Source: Chaunax sp. Z400
Taxonomy: Eukaryota > Chordata > Actinopteri > Lophiiformes > Chaunacidae
Assembly: GCA_037577475.1 (NCBI GenBank)
Contig: CM075206.1
Span: forward strand, 10,508,401-10,572,400
Direction: 5' to 3'
Length of the DNA stretch: 64,000 nucleotides
The notes under the pieces were generated by a model. The model saw only the letters and a list, made by a program, of their open reading frames with translations, made no database searches and was not told the DNA's origin. Shown here one piece after another: positions 12,357 through 24,900 of this stretch (within the stretch, counting starts at the first letter, position 1; every line of letters starts with the position of its first letter). A program made the position numbers and the translations under genes.

Positions 12357-15300
12357 GTAAATACATAGGACTGAGACACATCATGAACTAGAAAGCACTC
12401 GGAGAGCACAGACCTCCGCCAAGGCAGCTCAGTTTCCACTCTAAAGCAAAACTACAGTCATTTTGTTGCAGACAGCCCCATATTGTGGAGCCTTGTAAAC
12501 ATTACATTACAACGGTACATATGGTATAACTAATAAATTATAAAAGATTCCTGGATCCAGACGTTGATCCCGATCACCACCAAAATCTAATCAATTTTTC
12601 CTTGGGCCACCTCCAAACTCTCCTGGAAATTTCATCAAAATCCGTCAATAACTTTTTGTGTAATCTTGTTAACAAACTAACAAACCAACCAACCAACGCT
12701 GGCAAAACCATAACCTCCATGGCAGAGGTAAGAACAAGAACGACAACATTCCCATTTGAACAATAACAATGACGACAACATTTCCATTTGAACAATAACA
12801 ACGACAACAACGTTCCCATTTGAACAATAACAACGACAACATTGTTCCCATTTGAACAATAACAACGACAACATTGCCATTTCTGCCAGTCGTTTTCCAT
12901 TACTGGATAGTACCCCCTCACGTTAGATGGACGCCGAGCGAAACTGCCATGGCGTAGTCTTTAACAAGACACACACCTCTTGTCCACCTCTCGAGATCCT
13001 CTCATCAGCTGTTTAAGACGGGAACACTCTCAATATAGCGGCCGCAATAAAAAAAGTAATGGTTGCTAAAGTAGCTTCACTGTTTGAGTGTGGCAGCCTT
13101 TGATTTGTGCTGTGCTTCGTGTCAGTGGTCTTTCATGTGATCTTTCAGTACCTGCTCGGCTCACCGGAGGTGGTACTAAAAAAGTAGTACCAGGTACCAG
13201 GTGCCAGGTACTTTATACCTAATAGAAATGCAAAAAAGGCGACTAGAGTCGAGTTGAATTGAGCCGGTACTACGCAGTGGAAATGCGGCTTTAATCATTC
13301 TATTTCAGTGTGCCTTATATCCCAAGTAAAAACATATTTAATCTGAATCTGCAGATTCAAGACAACAGATAACCAGACTGTGATATCACAAAGTTTTATT
13401 TCTTATATATCAGTTTGTACATGTACTGTACAAATCAAGTATTATGAAAGGAAGAGAAATAAAACAGCAAAGATGAAAACAGCATTAGACACAACGGAGG
13501 AAGGCAAAATATGACAATAATTACATTCTGACAATTCGGATTATCATTCAAATTGTCTTTGTGTCTATTTATCTTTTTTATGACTGTGCAGTACTACATT
13601 ACAATTACAAAAATATTCAAGTTTAATTAAGGAATTGAAGGATATTCGATTAGTTGACCAACAGAAAACTAATTATTGTTGACTGAAATTGATAAATATC
13701 AGTTATTTTCTTGATTAATCTGTTTATCAAGGAAACTAGGATAGAAAATAGTTTGAAATTCCAAAGTGTGTCTTTGTCTTTTTGAATTGCAAAGGGAGAT
13801 TAAACCTGGTGTGTCACTCTCCAGGGAACGGTCTCTGGCAAAGTCTAAATGCTACGGCTACATCGGCATGCGGAGCACATTCATTAGACAACAGCCAAGG
13901 AGCAGCCAGCCCATCAAAATGAGGAGCCAGGATTGTATTTGAGGCAGGATGTATTCTCTTCAAATCAACATAAATAATGCTTATTTTTTATTTATATTTT
14001 TGCTTAAATATAATACCTACTGTAAAATAACTTACTCAAGGTGGGTGTTTTACTTTTTATTAAAAAAGATGGACTAAAAAGAAACCAATGGAATAATTGC
14101 AACATCCAACTGTATGTATTATACATGTCTATGTTTTCATCTCCATATTAAAAGTTCTGTCCTCTGGCCAAAGGTGATGGAGTCACGGATGCATGAAGAC
14201 ACATTTTGCCACTTTATCTTCTCCTCTGGGGCTTTTTTTCCCTCCTTTTTGAAAGTAATAATCCAGAGTATAATGCCTCTTTCCCTACCTCTTAAGCCCT
14301 TTGAAATGCTCCCATTATGGCTCATTATCATGGTGAGGGGAGAAGATGTTAAAGGAGCACCACCGTGAAAAGTGTTTCAGAGTAATGAGAGGAGATAACA
14401 GCAGATGATAGGGGACTTTGACACCAGGTTTTCTATATGGCTACAGTTTGAGAGCTGATTCAGTACGTCTATAACAGGCTGTCTGCTACCAATTAATTAT
14501 AAATTAAAGTCAGGATTTCTCAAACATGGTGGAAATTTCATTTTCTCATTTAAAAATGTTTTAAAATGTTTTTTCCAGTAAACTTGCAAGCACAAGCTAG
14601 GTACATGTTTTGATCCCCTTTGTTAGCATCCCTCGCTGCTAGAGTACCAGTCACATATTGTGAGTCCCTCTGCCCACTGCATCATGCTGTCACATGGGGC
14701 GTCCTGCGTGGCTGTAACCCGCCCCCCCCCCTCCCAGAGGCATCTCATACACCCAGCGCTGGAGTGAGCGATGAGTGCATGCATGCACCAGTGCACCTGG
14801 TAATGCATCGCCACAAAGATCAGGAAAGGTCCCGTTTGAGGGCTTCATTCAACGCTGCAGTGCTTTGAGGGGAAATAGGCTGCTCTGGTGGCTGATTTAC
14901 AGAATCAACAAAGAGATTGGCTTTTTTCCCACTGTTTCCTTTGCCTCTCTTCATGCCTCCCTACTCTCTCTATCTCTCTTTCTTTCCCTGTGCCTTTTTA
15001 CTCCGTCGGAGAAGTGCTGGTTTTACTCGATAAAACGATCCCACAATATTTTTAGCCCTGTGAAAAGTTTTTTTTTAAATTTTTTTTATATGTGCTATAT
15101 TTCTCAAGTTCTCCTGAGTTCCTAGATGCAGCTGAAATGGAACGATGGAGCTGCAGTGAAATGCCTAATTACTGTTTGTGCATTTGGAAATGGAAATATC
15201 ATGTCAAGTATAAAGGGGTGATCGTTTTAGCCACACCAACGCCGTCAGAGCGTTGGTCTAGCGTTAAATGTCTCGATAAATATTGGACTTTTTTTTTTTT

Positions 15301-18300
15301 AGACTTTGAAGCTCCCCAGAGGATGAATCATAATGAGTCTGGTGATCCCCTGAGTTTTTCTGTAGCACTACCACCTAGACATGTTAGATGAATTGATTTA
15401 AGATTTAAGATTTAACTTTACAATAAGAAAAAAAAAGGAGAGGAGTTGAAGGATAGTTCTCATCACAAATGATTCACTGTGCTCTGACGCCATGGTCTTC
15501 GGCTGGGAATGCCCCAAACCTCATCCAGCTTCACGCACCCGAAGAGACACATGCCCAGTTTACACACTGAGAACAAACAGAGAAACTGGTGAGAGGTTGC
15601 TGGAATTCACGCCTCAAATTCCCGCTGTTGATGATTGCACTGTGGCACTTATACGTATAAATAGCCTGCCCAAGGACAAATACATACTGTATCTTCACAG
15701 GGGAAAGAATCATCTCATATGAAATATTTAGATCCCCTCTGAGGGGATAAGAAATGAAAAATGGAACATCTGTTATTTTTCATTATCCTTACTCTCCTCT
15801 TTCATTTCTATCTCTTTATGCATTTCTTTGCTTCATTCTTGAAATACTTTTTTTTAATCTCTCTGTATATCTTTAATGCCGAACAGACAATGTTTTTATT
15901 ATATGCAATGTTATCGAGCAGAGTCCTCATGTGTTGTATTTGTTATTAGGTCTGGCCTTTTAACCTTAAACAGTCAAGCTTTACTACATGGGCAGTGAGC
16001 CCAGCTAATTCACTCCCAACAGTCTGGCAAAGGGCCCACAGTTAGCACACAATGGACTACAATAATGTAATGGACCTTATCTCCAAGGCAGAGTGAACAC
16101 AGAGAAGACTGTCGAACAAAATGGCCTGTAAATGCGGCTGATATTCAATTAAATGTAATCTTCTCTTTTCTCATTCATGATCAATCTCCTGGTAAAGTAC
16201 AGAATGAACATCGGCTGGCGTTTACTCATAAAGTGCTTTTAAAATGAAAACCGATACATCACACACTACACACCATACAATGCAACAGCCTCCACCCAGC
16301 AGACAGCTGACATTGCAGATGATTTCTTACGTTATGAAAAGAGCTTCTTGTAATTACTGGGAAAACAACGATTATTTGTTTAGCCATTAAAATCAACCAC
16401 ATTCCTATTTTACTTTGTCTTCATTTATATGCTAAGCCTCTATTGCACTCTATTCAGCGAAGGAGTGCAGGATTGCAATTAAGCCTTGTTGTTGCTGCTG
16501 CTGCTGCAGCTGCTGGCTTTTTTTCATTCAAGGTAATGTGCTGCCGCCATTCTCTTCTTCCTCTTCAGACCACTGAGCTCCATAACATCAAGAACATTAC
16601 CCGGATGCCACGGGAGACCAAAAAGCATGCTGTGGCGATCATATTCTGCGACGACACCTCCAAGACATTTTCCTGTGAATCAGGTGCGTGTCCCTCTCCC
16701 CCATTCAAAATTCAAATGAGACTTTTTCAGCTACAGTGGAGCATGGGAGGGTGGAAAGCATTCACTTCTTAGGTGTTTGTTTTGTGCATGCAAAGGAAGC
16801 AAACGTGTGTCAGTCAGATGTCAGATGAGAAGTTTGAGGGGCGGTTTGTGATCGGTCTGATAAGAAGTGGAGGAAGAATCGGAAGTGAGAGGCAGAAGAG
16901 GTGAAAGTCGCAGTGGAAAATTGGAGTGGAGCCAAGTGATGCTCATTTGCCGCTATATTAAGAACTGGGTGGATCTGTTCCAAAATATTGATTTTTATAC
17001 TGCAGGTATGAAAACCAATATTGGGTGTCATTTGCAGAATGTTTCAACCTTATTATGGGCTGTAACAATAGAGATTGCCTCTAAAACATGGCCAGGATGC
17101 CAAAGAGGCTCCTGGTTGGTCTGCTCTTTAGTTGCAAATAAATGGAGCTGGGTGAAGAAGAGGTGGCCAGGGGCTAGATACGGAGGATGCACCTTAATGT
17201 GCTACCGCTAAACAGACCAAGATGAAGTCAATCTGAACTCCAGTGTCGTGGATGTGTGTGCAAATATCTGTAGGGGAAGCATTAATGATCTTAAAGCCGT
17301 TGCCTTTACTCCGTTTCCCTTGATCACTCGCTCCTTCTTCCCTCTCCCTCCTGGCTCATTTCCATACCCAGAGCCTCCCCCTCCCCCCCCCCCCTCGCAC
17401 CACCATATGCATGTGTCCACTGACTTCGCGTAGTCCTTCACCTCACGGAAAACCCCAACATCTACACCTCTCACTCGCATTCACACGATGACCCCATGTA
17501 CACAAAGATGAAACACATGATATTAATGCTTTATACAGTACCAGTCAAACATTTGGACACAGAAGTGTCCAAATTTTTGAATGGTACTTGTATGTTTATA
17601 TTGTAGTGACTTTTTTTAAGTCCAGGAACAACAAAACTGCCATCCATCCATCCATCCATCCATCCATCCATCCATTGTCTATCACCGCTTATCTCCGCTG
17701 GGTCACGGGGGGTTTGGAACCTTTCCCAGCTGTCTTTGGGTGGGAGACAGGGCACACCCTTCAGCCGTATTTCCACTGCATTGTATCGGCTCGACTCAGC
17801 TCGCCTTGTTTTCTGCGGGTCGTCTTCCACTACGTGATAGTACCTCCACAGGACAGATGGACTCATGATCCTTTCATCAGCTGTGCAAAACAGGAACGTT
17901 TGTACCTCAATATAACCAGCGGCAATAAAAAAAAAAAAGTTGCGATCACTAGAGTAGCTTCGCTGTTTGAGTGTGGCAGCCGTTGATTTGTGCTGTGTAG
18001 GATACTTTGGGCAGTCACTGACCAATCAGTGGTCTGTAACATTTCCTGTGACCTCTTAGAACCTGCTCGGCTCGCTTGGAACCGCAACGGAGGTGGTACT
18101 AAAAAAGTAGTACCAGGTACCAGGTAGTTTTACCTAGTGGAGTGGAGTTGAGTGGAGCCGGTACTACACAGTGGAAATGGGGCTATAGAAAGACAAACAA
18201 CCATTCATGCTCATTTTCACACCTATGACAATTTAAAGTCACCAATTATACCAATGGTGCATGTTTTTGGAGTGTGGGGGGGAAGCAGAACCATCCAGAG

Positions 18301-18926
18301 GGAACCCATGCAGGCATGGGGAGAACATGCAAACTCAACAGAGAAAGGCCCCCGGCCGAGATTCAAACCTAGAACCTTGTGAGGTGACAGTGCTAACCGC
18401 CCCACCACCCATAATTGCCAAACACGTTAGCACTAAAATAGATTTTTTTTTCTTCTGCTTTTCAGGATAACTTAGGAAAAGCTGAGTCAGGTTACGTGAT
18501 GAGAGCTTACCCACATCGCATGCAAATCTGGCATACTGCCTCTGCACTGCGGCGCCAATATCAATAGCAAATGGGATCTGAAAACTGAACCTGGCAGTTA
18601 GAAAGCAAACATCAAACTTTTTCATCAAGCTTCTGATGCCTCTGCTCACGCAGTGGCACGCTATTTTGTGTTCCTGTCAATGAAACGAGGAGCCCAACAA
18701 AAGACGGTAACAGATCTCACGTGTTTTGACAGTTGTGCTCTTGTGTCCTGTCAAATATGCATATATAAAGAGACGAGGACTGAGTGTGACCTACAAATTG
18801 GATAATGCATCAACTCCTGCTATTCCACAGCAAAATCAGGTCCAAGGAAACATGCATGTGATTTTATCTACTGTATTTGCCTGTATGGCCTCAGCCCGCT
18901 GCATCCATCACACACATCCACCTACA

Positions 18927-18960
<34 letters not shown>

Positions 18961-21900
18961 TCCTCCTACCGTATTTCTTCATGCATGGCACACTAGCAAT
19001 ACTGCCTCCATGCTGATGAAGTATTTGTTTAGGCGATTTCCCACCCAGTGGCCTTAAAGTGTGGGAGTTTAGAGGCACTTAAAGGCCATGGTAACTCTGA
19101 ATGAGAAAATCTGAATCTGGGGACATATGAGCTAAAGTGCAGAGCTCAGTGTGTGTGTGTGTATTTGTGTTTCTGCTTTCTGTTGTGTGTGAATGAAGTG
19201 CTTCAGGCAGCAGTAGACCTTTCCTTCACCCGGCAAAGTTGTGTAGATGTGTGCCGTTGGACACCAGAGCTGATCTGACAAATAGGCTGTCAGCTGTTAC
19301 GCAAGCGAATGAAGTGAAATTACCTCCGCACACGTATTACACAAGCATGTATTGACTCTTGATTAATAGACACAGAAACATCGTGGCGTTCCCACACTTC
19401 ACCGGTCATATAGTTACATATCCCAGAATTCCACGGGGCATGGAATTAAGGAGCGTCAGAAAGATAACCAACTCTGGCATTTGCCTCATTTCATACCTCA
19501 GTAATTCTCATCAAAAGCTCACTTTAAGACAATTGGAAATCCTATGCATTGTGAATGCTATTTTCTTTGCACCTAAGAAGAAAGGGAATTTGTATTCACA
19601 AACAACAGACCTCCATGTTTGATTCATTAACTCATTTATTCCAGAAAAGCACTGTTGCAATTAACCCTCGAAGGAATTGTTCAACTTTACAACATTTGCT
19701 TTCTTATCAGGAGTTTGAAGAGAAGGTACCCCCCTCCCCCCCTCATGTATAAATGCTGTTTGTTATATTGTTGCCAGCCTTAGCTAAAATCCCATTTGTG
19801 TTTCGGTTTCAGTATTGATTAAGGAACCAGGATCTAACATGTTCGTTAGTGCGCTGCGCTGGGAAGGCAGATTTGTTACTGCTGTTATTCCATTTGTTTG
19901 TGTTAAATTAGCTGCCTGGTGGCGCTAGCTCAATATTTAATGAACGCAAATGAGATCGGTGTCATTTTTTTCATCCAACTTTTCGATAAGCAAGCAAATA
20001 AATCTGCTTATTCCTTTAACCATCTCCTTCTGTCGAAATATTCTCTTTTTTTTTGTCTCATGCATACATTTCCTTTCCGGTTAACAGCTTGAGCTTAATA
20101 AAGCCCTCCTTCAATTTGGAAAATAGCTTATTGATTGTCTGAATAGATGATCACCAGTTTCACTTGTGACTCTGGCCACATTGTTCTAGCAGAGCTTGTA
20201 TAGTACAGATTTGGAACAGAGTATTGGCAAAGGAGGGAGGAGAAACGTTGGCCTGCTGGTGGCCTCCTGTTTTAATCTCCCCTGAATCGATCACATAGAT
20301 TTTTCTCCCCCCGCTAACTGTTAGCTGTACTCGAGTCCCGTACATGAAGCATTCTATTCAGAAATTCCTCGGTTGATTTATGCGTATGTACGTTTGTAAG
20401 TACACCAAAGGCAGCGCAGTCCCCGTCACATAACGTCTGCTGCGTTGGATGTGCAGGAGGTGCATGATGTGTGTGTCTTTGATTGCGTACGTGCCTTAAC
20501 ACCGTTTGTCGGATGTGCAGAGCTGGATGCAGAGGAATGGTGTAAGCTGCTGTGCGTGGAGTGCCTGGGCAGCCGTCTCAACGACATCAGCCTGGGAGAG
20601 CCAGACCTGTTAGCAGCGGGGGTGCAGCGGGAGCAGAACGGTGAGTGCCCAATTAGTCCCTGCTAACACAGACAGCCATTCAGGGTCAATCTCTCTCACT
20701 CCGCCTGCCACCAAGCAGTTACTGCTTGCAATCTGGACCCATATGTGTTAATGCAACTGAGCCTTCAGAGGGTTAGGGGAGCAGAACAGTGGCTGTCCAA
20801 TTAGGCCTGGCTAATAGGGGCCATTTGTTGTCAATACCTGATCCAAAGTCCCCCTGCAACAGTCTTTTGTTACTTTACCAGATGTTGGTTAAACTTCAGA
20901 AGTATGTTTGGATGTGTGCACGCTGAAAGGAAGCCTGTGTGTGTGTGAGTCAGAGCACAGGTCACCGGCTGTGGTCGGGGCTCTGTTCCACGCCTAATGA
21001 GAAGTGCTGTGCATCACTGGCTTCCCTCATAATGAAGCTTGTCACAGAGATGGATGAGATTATGGCTCCTAAAGCCACGTGAAATGAATGTGCTTCCCCG
21101 CATATTCCACTCACAGGAAATGGAAATGGAAAAGAGAGGAGACACCAGGACACTGAAATGACAGCGTAGCTCATTCTCGGTGTAATTTGTAAACTCGTGG
21201 AGGAAATTGAAAAGGCAACGGGCAAAGACGAGCAGTTTGAAGTTGTAAAAAGGCGAGTAATTGAAAAGAATCTGCCGTCATTTCAGCCCATTTCATTTCA
21301 CTGCAGCCGTAAAGTGAAGTGTTATTCCTCAATGTAACTTGCCCCCCCCCCCGTTCATTGAAGATGTCAGCGCACAAGTTTGCGTCTGTGCTGCGCCGAA
21401 CAACCTGAAGTGTAACAACACAATTGCTCCCCTTTCTCTTGTGGCAGAGGTCTTGCTGTTTGGTGCTCATACAAAGCTTTGCTGCTGTGTGTTATGGAGA
21501 CGAGCTGAGCCAGCGCCACTCTGCTGACTGCATGAGGGAACAAAACAAGAGGCTTGAGCCTGCAACGGTGTTTCAATTAGTAGCCCTCCCCAAACACCAG
21601 GGCCTGATAATTAGATCAGAGTTCATTTTCGCTGTCTCTAAAAATATGCAACACTGTGACACTGCCATCTTATATCCACTGCAGACACGTGGGTTATTTT
21701 GAATCATTAAGCATAATTAGTGAGAACTAATTTAGATTATGGAGAACTCTCTCTGTCCCTCATCCTCCCTCCTCCTCCAGTCCAACTCAATGGATGGCTA
21801 GTTAGGTGAATTAAGGACTAATTAAAAGCTGGTTTTACTCCAGTTTTGCCCCATCAGATTAAAAAAAAAAGTGTGACTAAGAAGGAAGTGCAGTAGGTTC

Positions 21901-24900
21901 AATTTAGTAGTCACTATGTATTAGTATGTTATTCCGATTTGATAATTACATTGAAAAAATCTGTAACACCGTCCAAAATGGTGAGGAAAACCACATTCTT
22001 TTTTTCCTGCACGAGCAGTTCTTACAGTATATTATGTAAAGTACAAATATAGTGGCGTAAACAGCTAGCCTGGTATTATCCAAACAACAAATAACAACAT
22101 CTGCCTTTAAAGATGCAAATAGTCTGACTTTCTCTTGTCAATCATTCCAGAACGTTTCAACGTGTACCTCATGCCCACCCCTAACCTGGACATCTATGGG
22201 GAGTGCACCATGCAGATCACCCATGAAAACATCTACCTGTGGGACATTCACAACGCTCGCCTCAAACTCGTCATGTGGCCTCTCAGCTCCCTGCGCAGAT
22301 ACGGACGAGACTCCACCTGGTTCACTTTTGAGTCCGGAAGGTGTGTGTGTGTGTGTGTGTGTACAGATAAGTACCTGTGTTGTCTTTTGTGTGTAGGTGT
22401 GTGTGTTTGGAAGGAATAAAACTTCTGGAAGTGCCGTAAAAACTTCAACAAAGTAACTTTGGATATCCAAAACGTCCCAGGACAGCAACATTTGCTGCTG
22501 AGCCCTTCAGGCATTGATGTGACAGGTGCCTTTATGAACGTGTGTCTTTGTTTGTGGACTGTCTCTACTCGCACATTGTGTTGGACTTCTATTATTCAAC
22601 CATGCATAATTGTAAATCAGCAACCCAAGAGTTAGCGTGATCAAAGTGTGTGCACGTCTCTCATTCTCTCTGTGTGTGTTCCTGGCGCAGGATGTGTGAT
22701 ACAGGAGAGGGTTTGTTCACGTTCCAGACGAGGGAGGGGGAGATGATCTACCAGCGGGTCCACTCGGCCACACTGGCCATCGCCCAGCAGCATGAGAGGA
22801 TGATGGAGGAGATGGAGAAGAGCTCCCAGGTACATTTTTACATTTAGATGATACCCACAGCAGCTCACAATGAGGCCAGCAGTTTTATACCAGCACTGCC
22901 AGCATTGCAAATGGCTAATAATGAGTGGAAGCGTCAGGGATACTTATCTAATACATGCATAGTGTGCACCACTTTCATACAGTCACTACCATATCTTGTT
23001 GCACCCAATGCTAGGAGCAAGAATCCTTTGCACAAAGACGACATATGTGCACACACAGACGTGAGCATACATTTAAAAAAAGGTGTTTTAAGTATTAAAA
23101 AAAAAAAAGAAGTCTCCTGTTTCTCTATTATTGCAATGGTTTCTTCACTGTCTGTTCTTCCAGGCTGATCAATGGAGGCTGTTCACAGACTTATTTTTAG
23201 AAACAGGCGAAAGCAAAAAGCAATAAATCATGATTTTCACTCACACACACACACACACACACTTCTCTCTAGGTATTGCTGCCTGGTCACGACCCAAAGT
23301 GCTGCCTTGGACCAGTAGCTCCTCTGACTCCCCACAGTCTTCCCACCTTCCATCGCAACACAAATCCATCCCTTCCTTCCTTCCTTTCCTCCATCCTTCC
23401 TTCCTTCCCTCATCCCTGCTTCAGGCCTGCCTAGTGTTTGATGAGCCTTGACCATATGGCCATTCTCTTGGACCCCACCACTTGGGAACATTTCCAAATT
23501 CATCATTTACCCTCAGCGCTATAATTCACTCGAATAGCAACGCAAAACTGACCACTTGCAGTTGCACAACTGCTGAATTAGCACGGCTGCCAGTGATTAA
23601 ATGCAGTTTTCAGTATAATATTGACATATTTCATGTATTTCAACCCCTAATTTATCTTTAAAATGACAATATGCCACCACAATAATCCCTAATGAATCCT
23701 CATCTCACCCGCCGAAACAGCCATTCAGAGCGGAAACATGCCATTCAGCCAGCACCACACTATTCTACACACACTCGTTGTTTCCTGACATACCCAAAGC
23801 AGACACCCCCCCCCCCCCCCCCCCCACCCCGCCGTGAGTGAGTGACTGAGAGTGACAGAGAGCGAGAGACACTGTAAGCTTTCTCTGTCTGTTACAGATC
23901 CACTCCAGAGAGACGCTAACAAAGTCCATCTCCCTGCCACGCAGTGCCTACTGGCAGCACATCACGCATCAACACAGCGTGGGAGATCTCTACAGTTACC
24001 AAGGTACACGAAGTTACTAATTATCATACATGGAGTGTTGCTGTTTCTTTTACCTGCCTGTGTCAGTGGGAATGTGTGGAGCACTTTTGGATGAAGTGAT
24101 GGAGAGACACACGGTGACACCAGCTGACAGACAGAGGGAGGGAACTGTCACTTTGCAGACACACAAACGCCACTACATTCCCTTTCTCAGTAATCTGCCT
24201 GAGTCCAATTTCAACGGCTGCCATTTTTTCAGAACATAGACATGACATAATGAAACATAAAAAAAACACCTATTATGCAACCAAAAAATAAACCCATTCC
24301 ATAATAGAGTCATGGGACTCTATTTTTAATACTTTTTCTTAATATTTTACAGCAGAATTCTTCATTTTCAATGCCTTTTTAAAAAAAATAAAAATAATCT
24401 AACAACACATTTTCTACCACCAAGCCACAGATAATGTCTCTTTGATTGACTGACCAATGGGACTTCTTTCATATTTGGCCTGAACACTAAGTCCTGTGTA
24501 ATAGATAGTAATAGAATAGATAATAGAATATACAACCTCAGCCTTTGTCTTCTGCAACCGCCCTGCACAGTTACATATAACAAATGCACATTTTACTTTG
24601 TTACATATATTACTTAGATTTGTTTTTTTCTAAATTATAATCCTTATTTCACATTCACACTATACTTATGAGATCCAAACCATTGCCTTTCACTCCTCCT
24701 TGATTCTCTTTGGCAGAATGATGTCTTTATCAGTCAGTGATGTTGTAATTGCTCCAGGTGTTTGTGATTTGGTTCCCCTTTTAATTGGTTGTTGCAGCCT
24801 GTGGTTCCAGTTTAAAGTTGCCTCATTTTGTAATTTGAATCATTAGAAGTCCGTGGCAGAAATGCTGTATTAGTAATAATAAACTCTGCTGCAGACAGTA

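Larger units (their letters stand above)
12357..16568 (+). other. dok6: dok6 intron 2
   Basis: Holds a repeat cluster at its start (12412-13290), a TAATC-type fragment (13640-13745) and a teleost-repeat fragment (15235-15395). The rest has no recognisable feature. Confidence 0.8.
16684..20520 (+). other. dok6: dok6 intron 3
   Basis: Contains the nested LINE-type fragment and MITE (17640-18412) and a CA microsatellite (18924-18960). Otherwise no recognisable feature. Confidence 0.8.
22830..23897 (+). other. dok6: dok6 intron 6
   Basis: Contains a (CA)n run (23242-23262), a CTTC-rich tract (23370-23410) and a 20-nt C run (23806-23825). Confidence 0.8.

Noticed and set aside
12745..12877. Possible CRISPR-like array (repeat and spacer alternation)
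   Set aside because: Spacers are near-identical to one another, the host is a vertebrate, and no cas genes exist; it is a minisatellite.
12574..12921. Three overlapping reverse-strand open frames rich in Val, Ile and Leu
   Set aside because: They come from a tandem repeat with a unit close to a multiple of three; all reverse frames are open for that reason.
17531..18025. 164-codon reverse-strand open frame
   Set aside because: It runs through the (CATC)n tract, LINE fragment and MITE; repeat-derived and without domain character.
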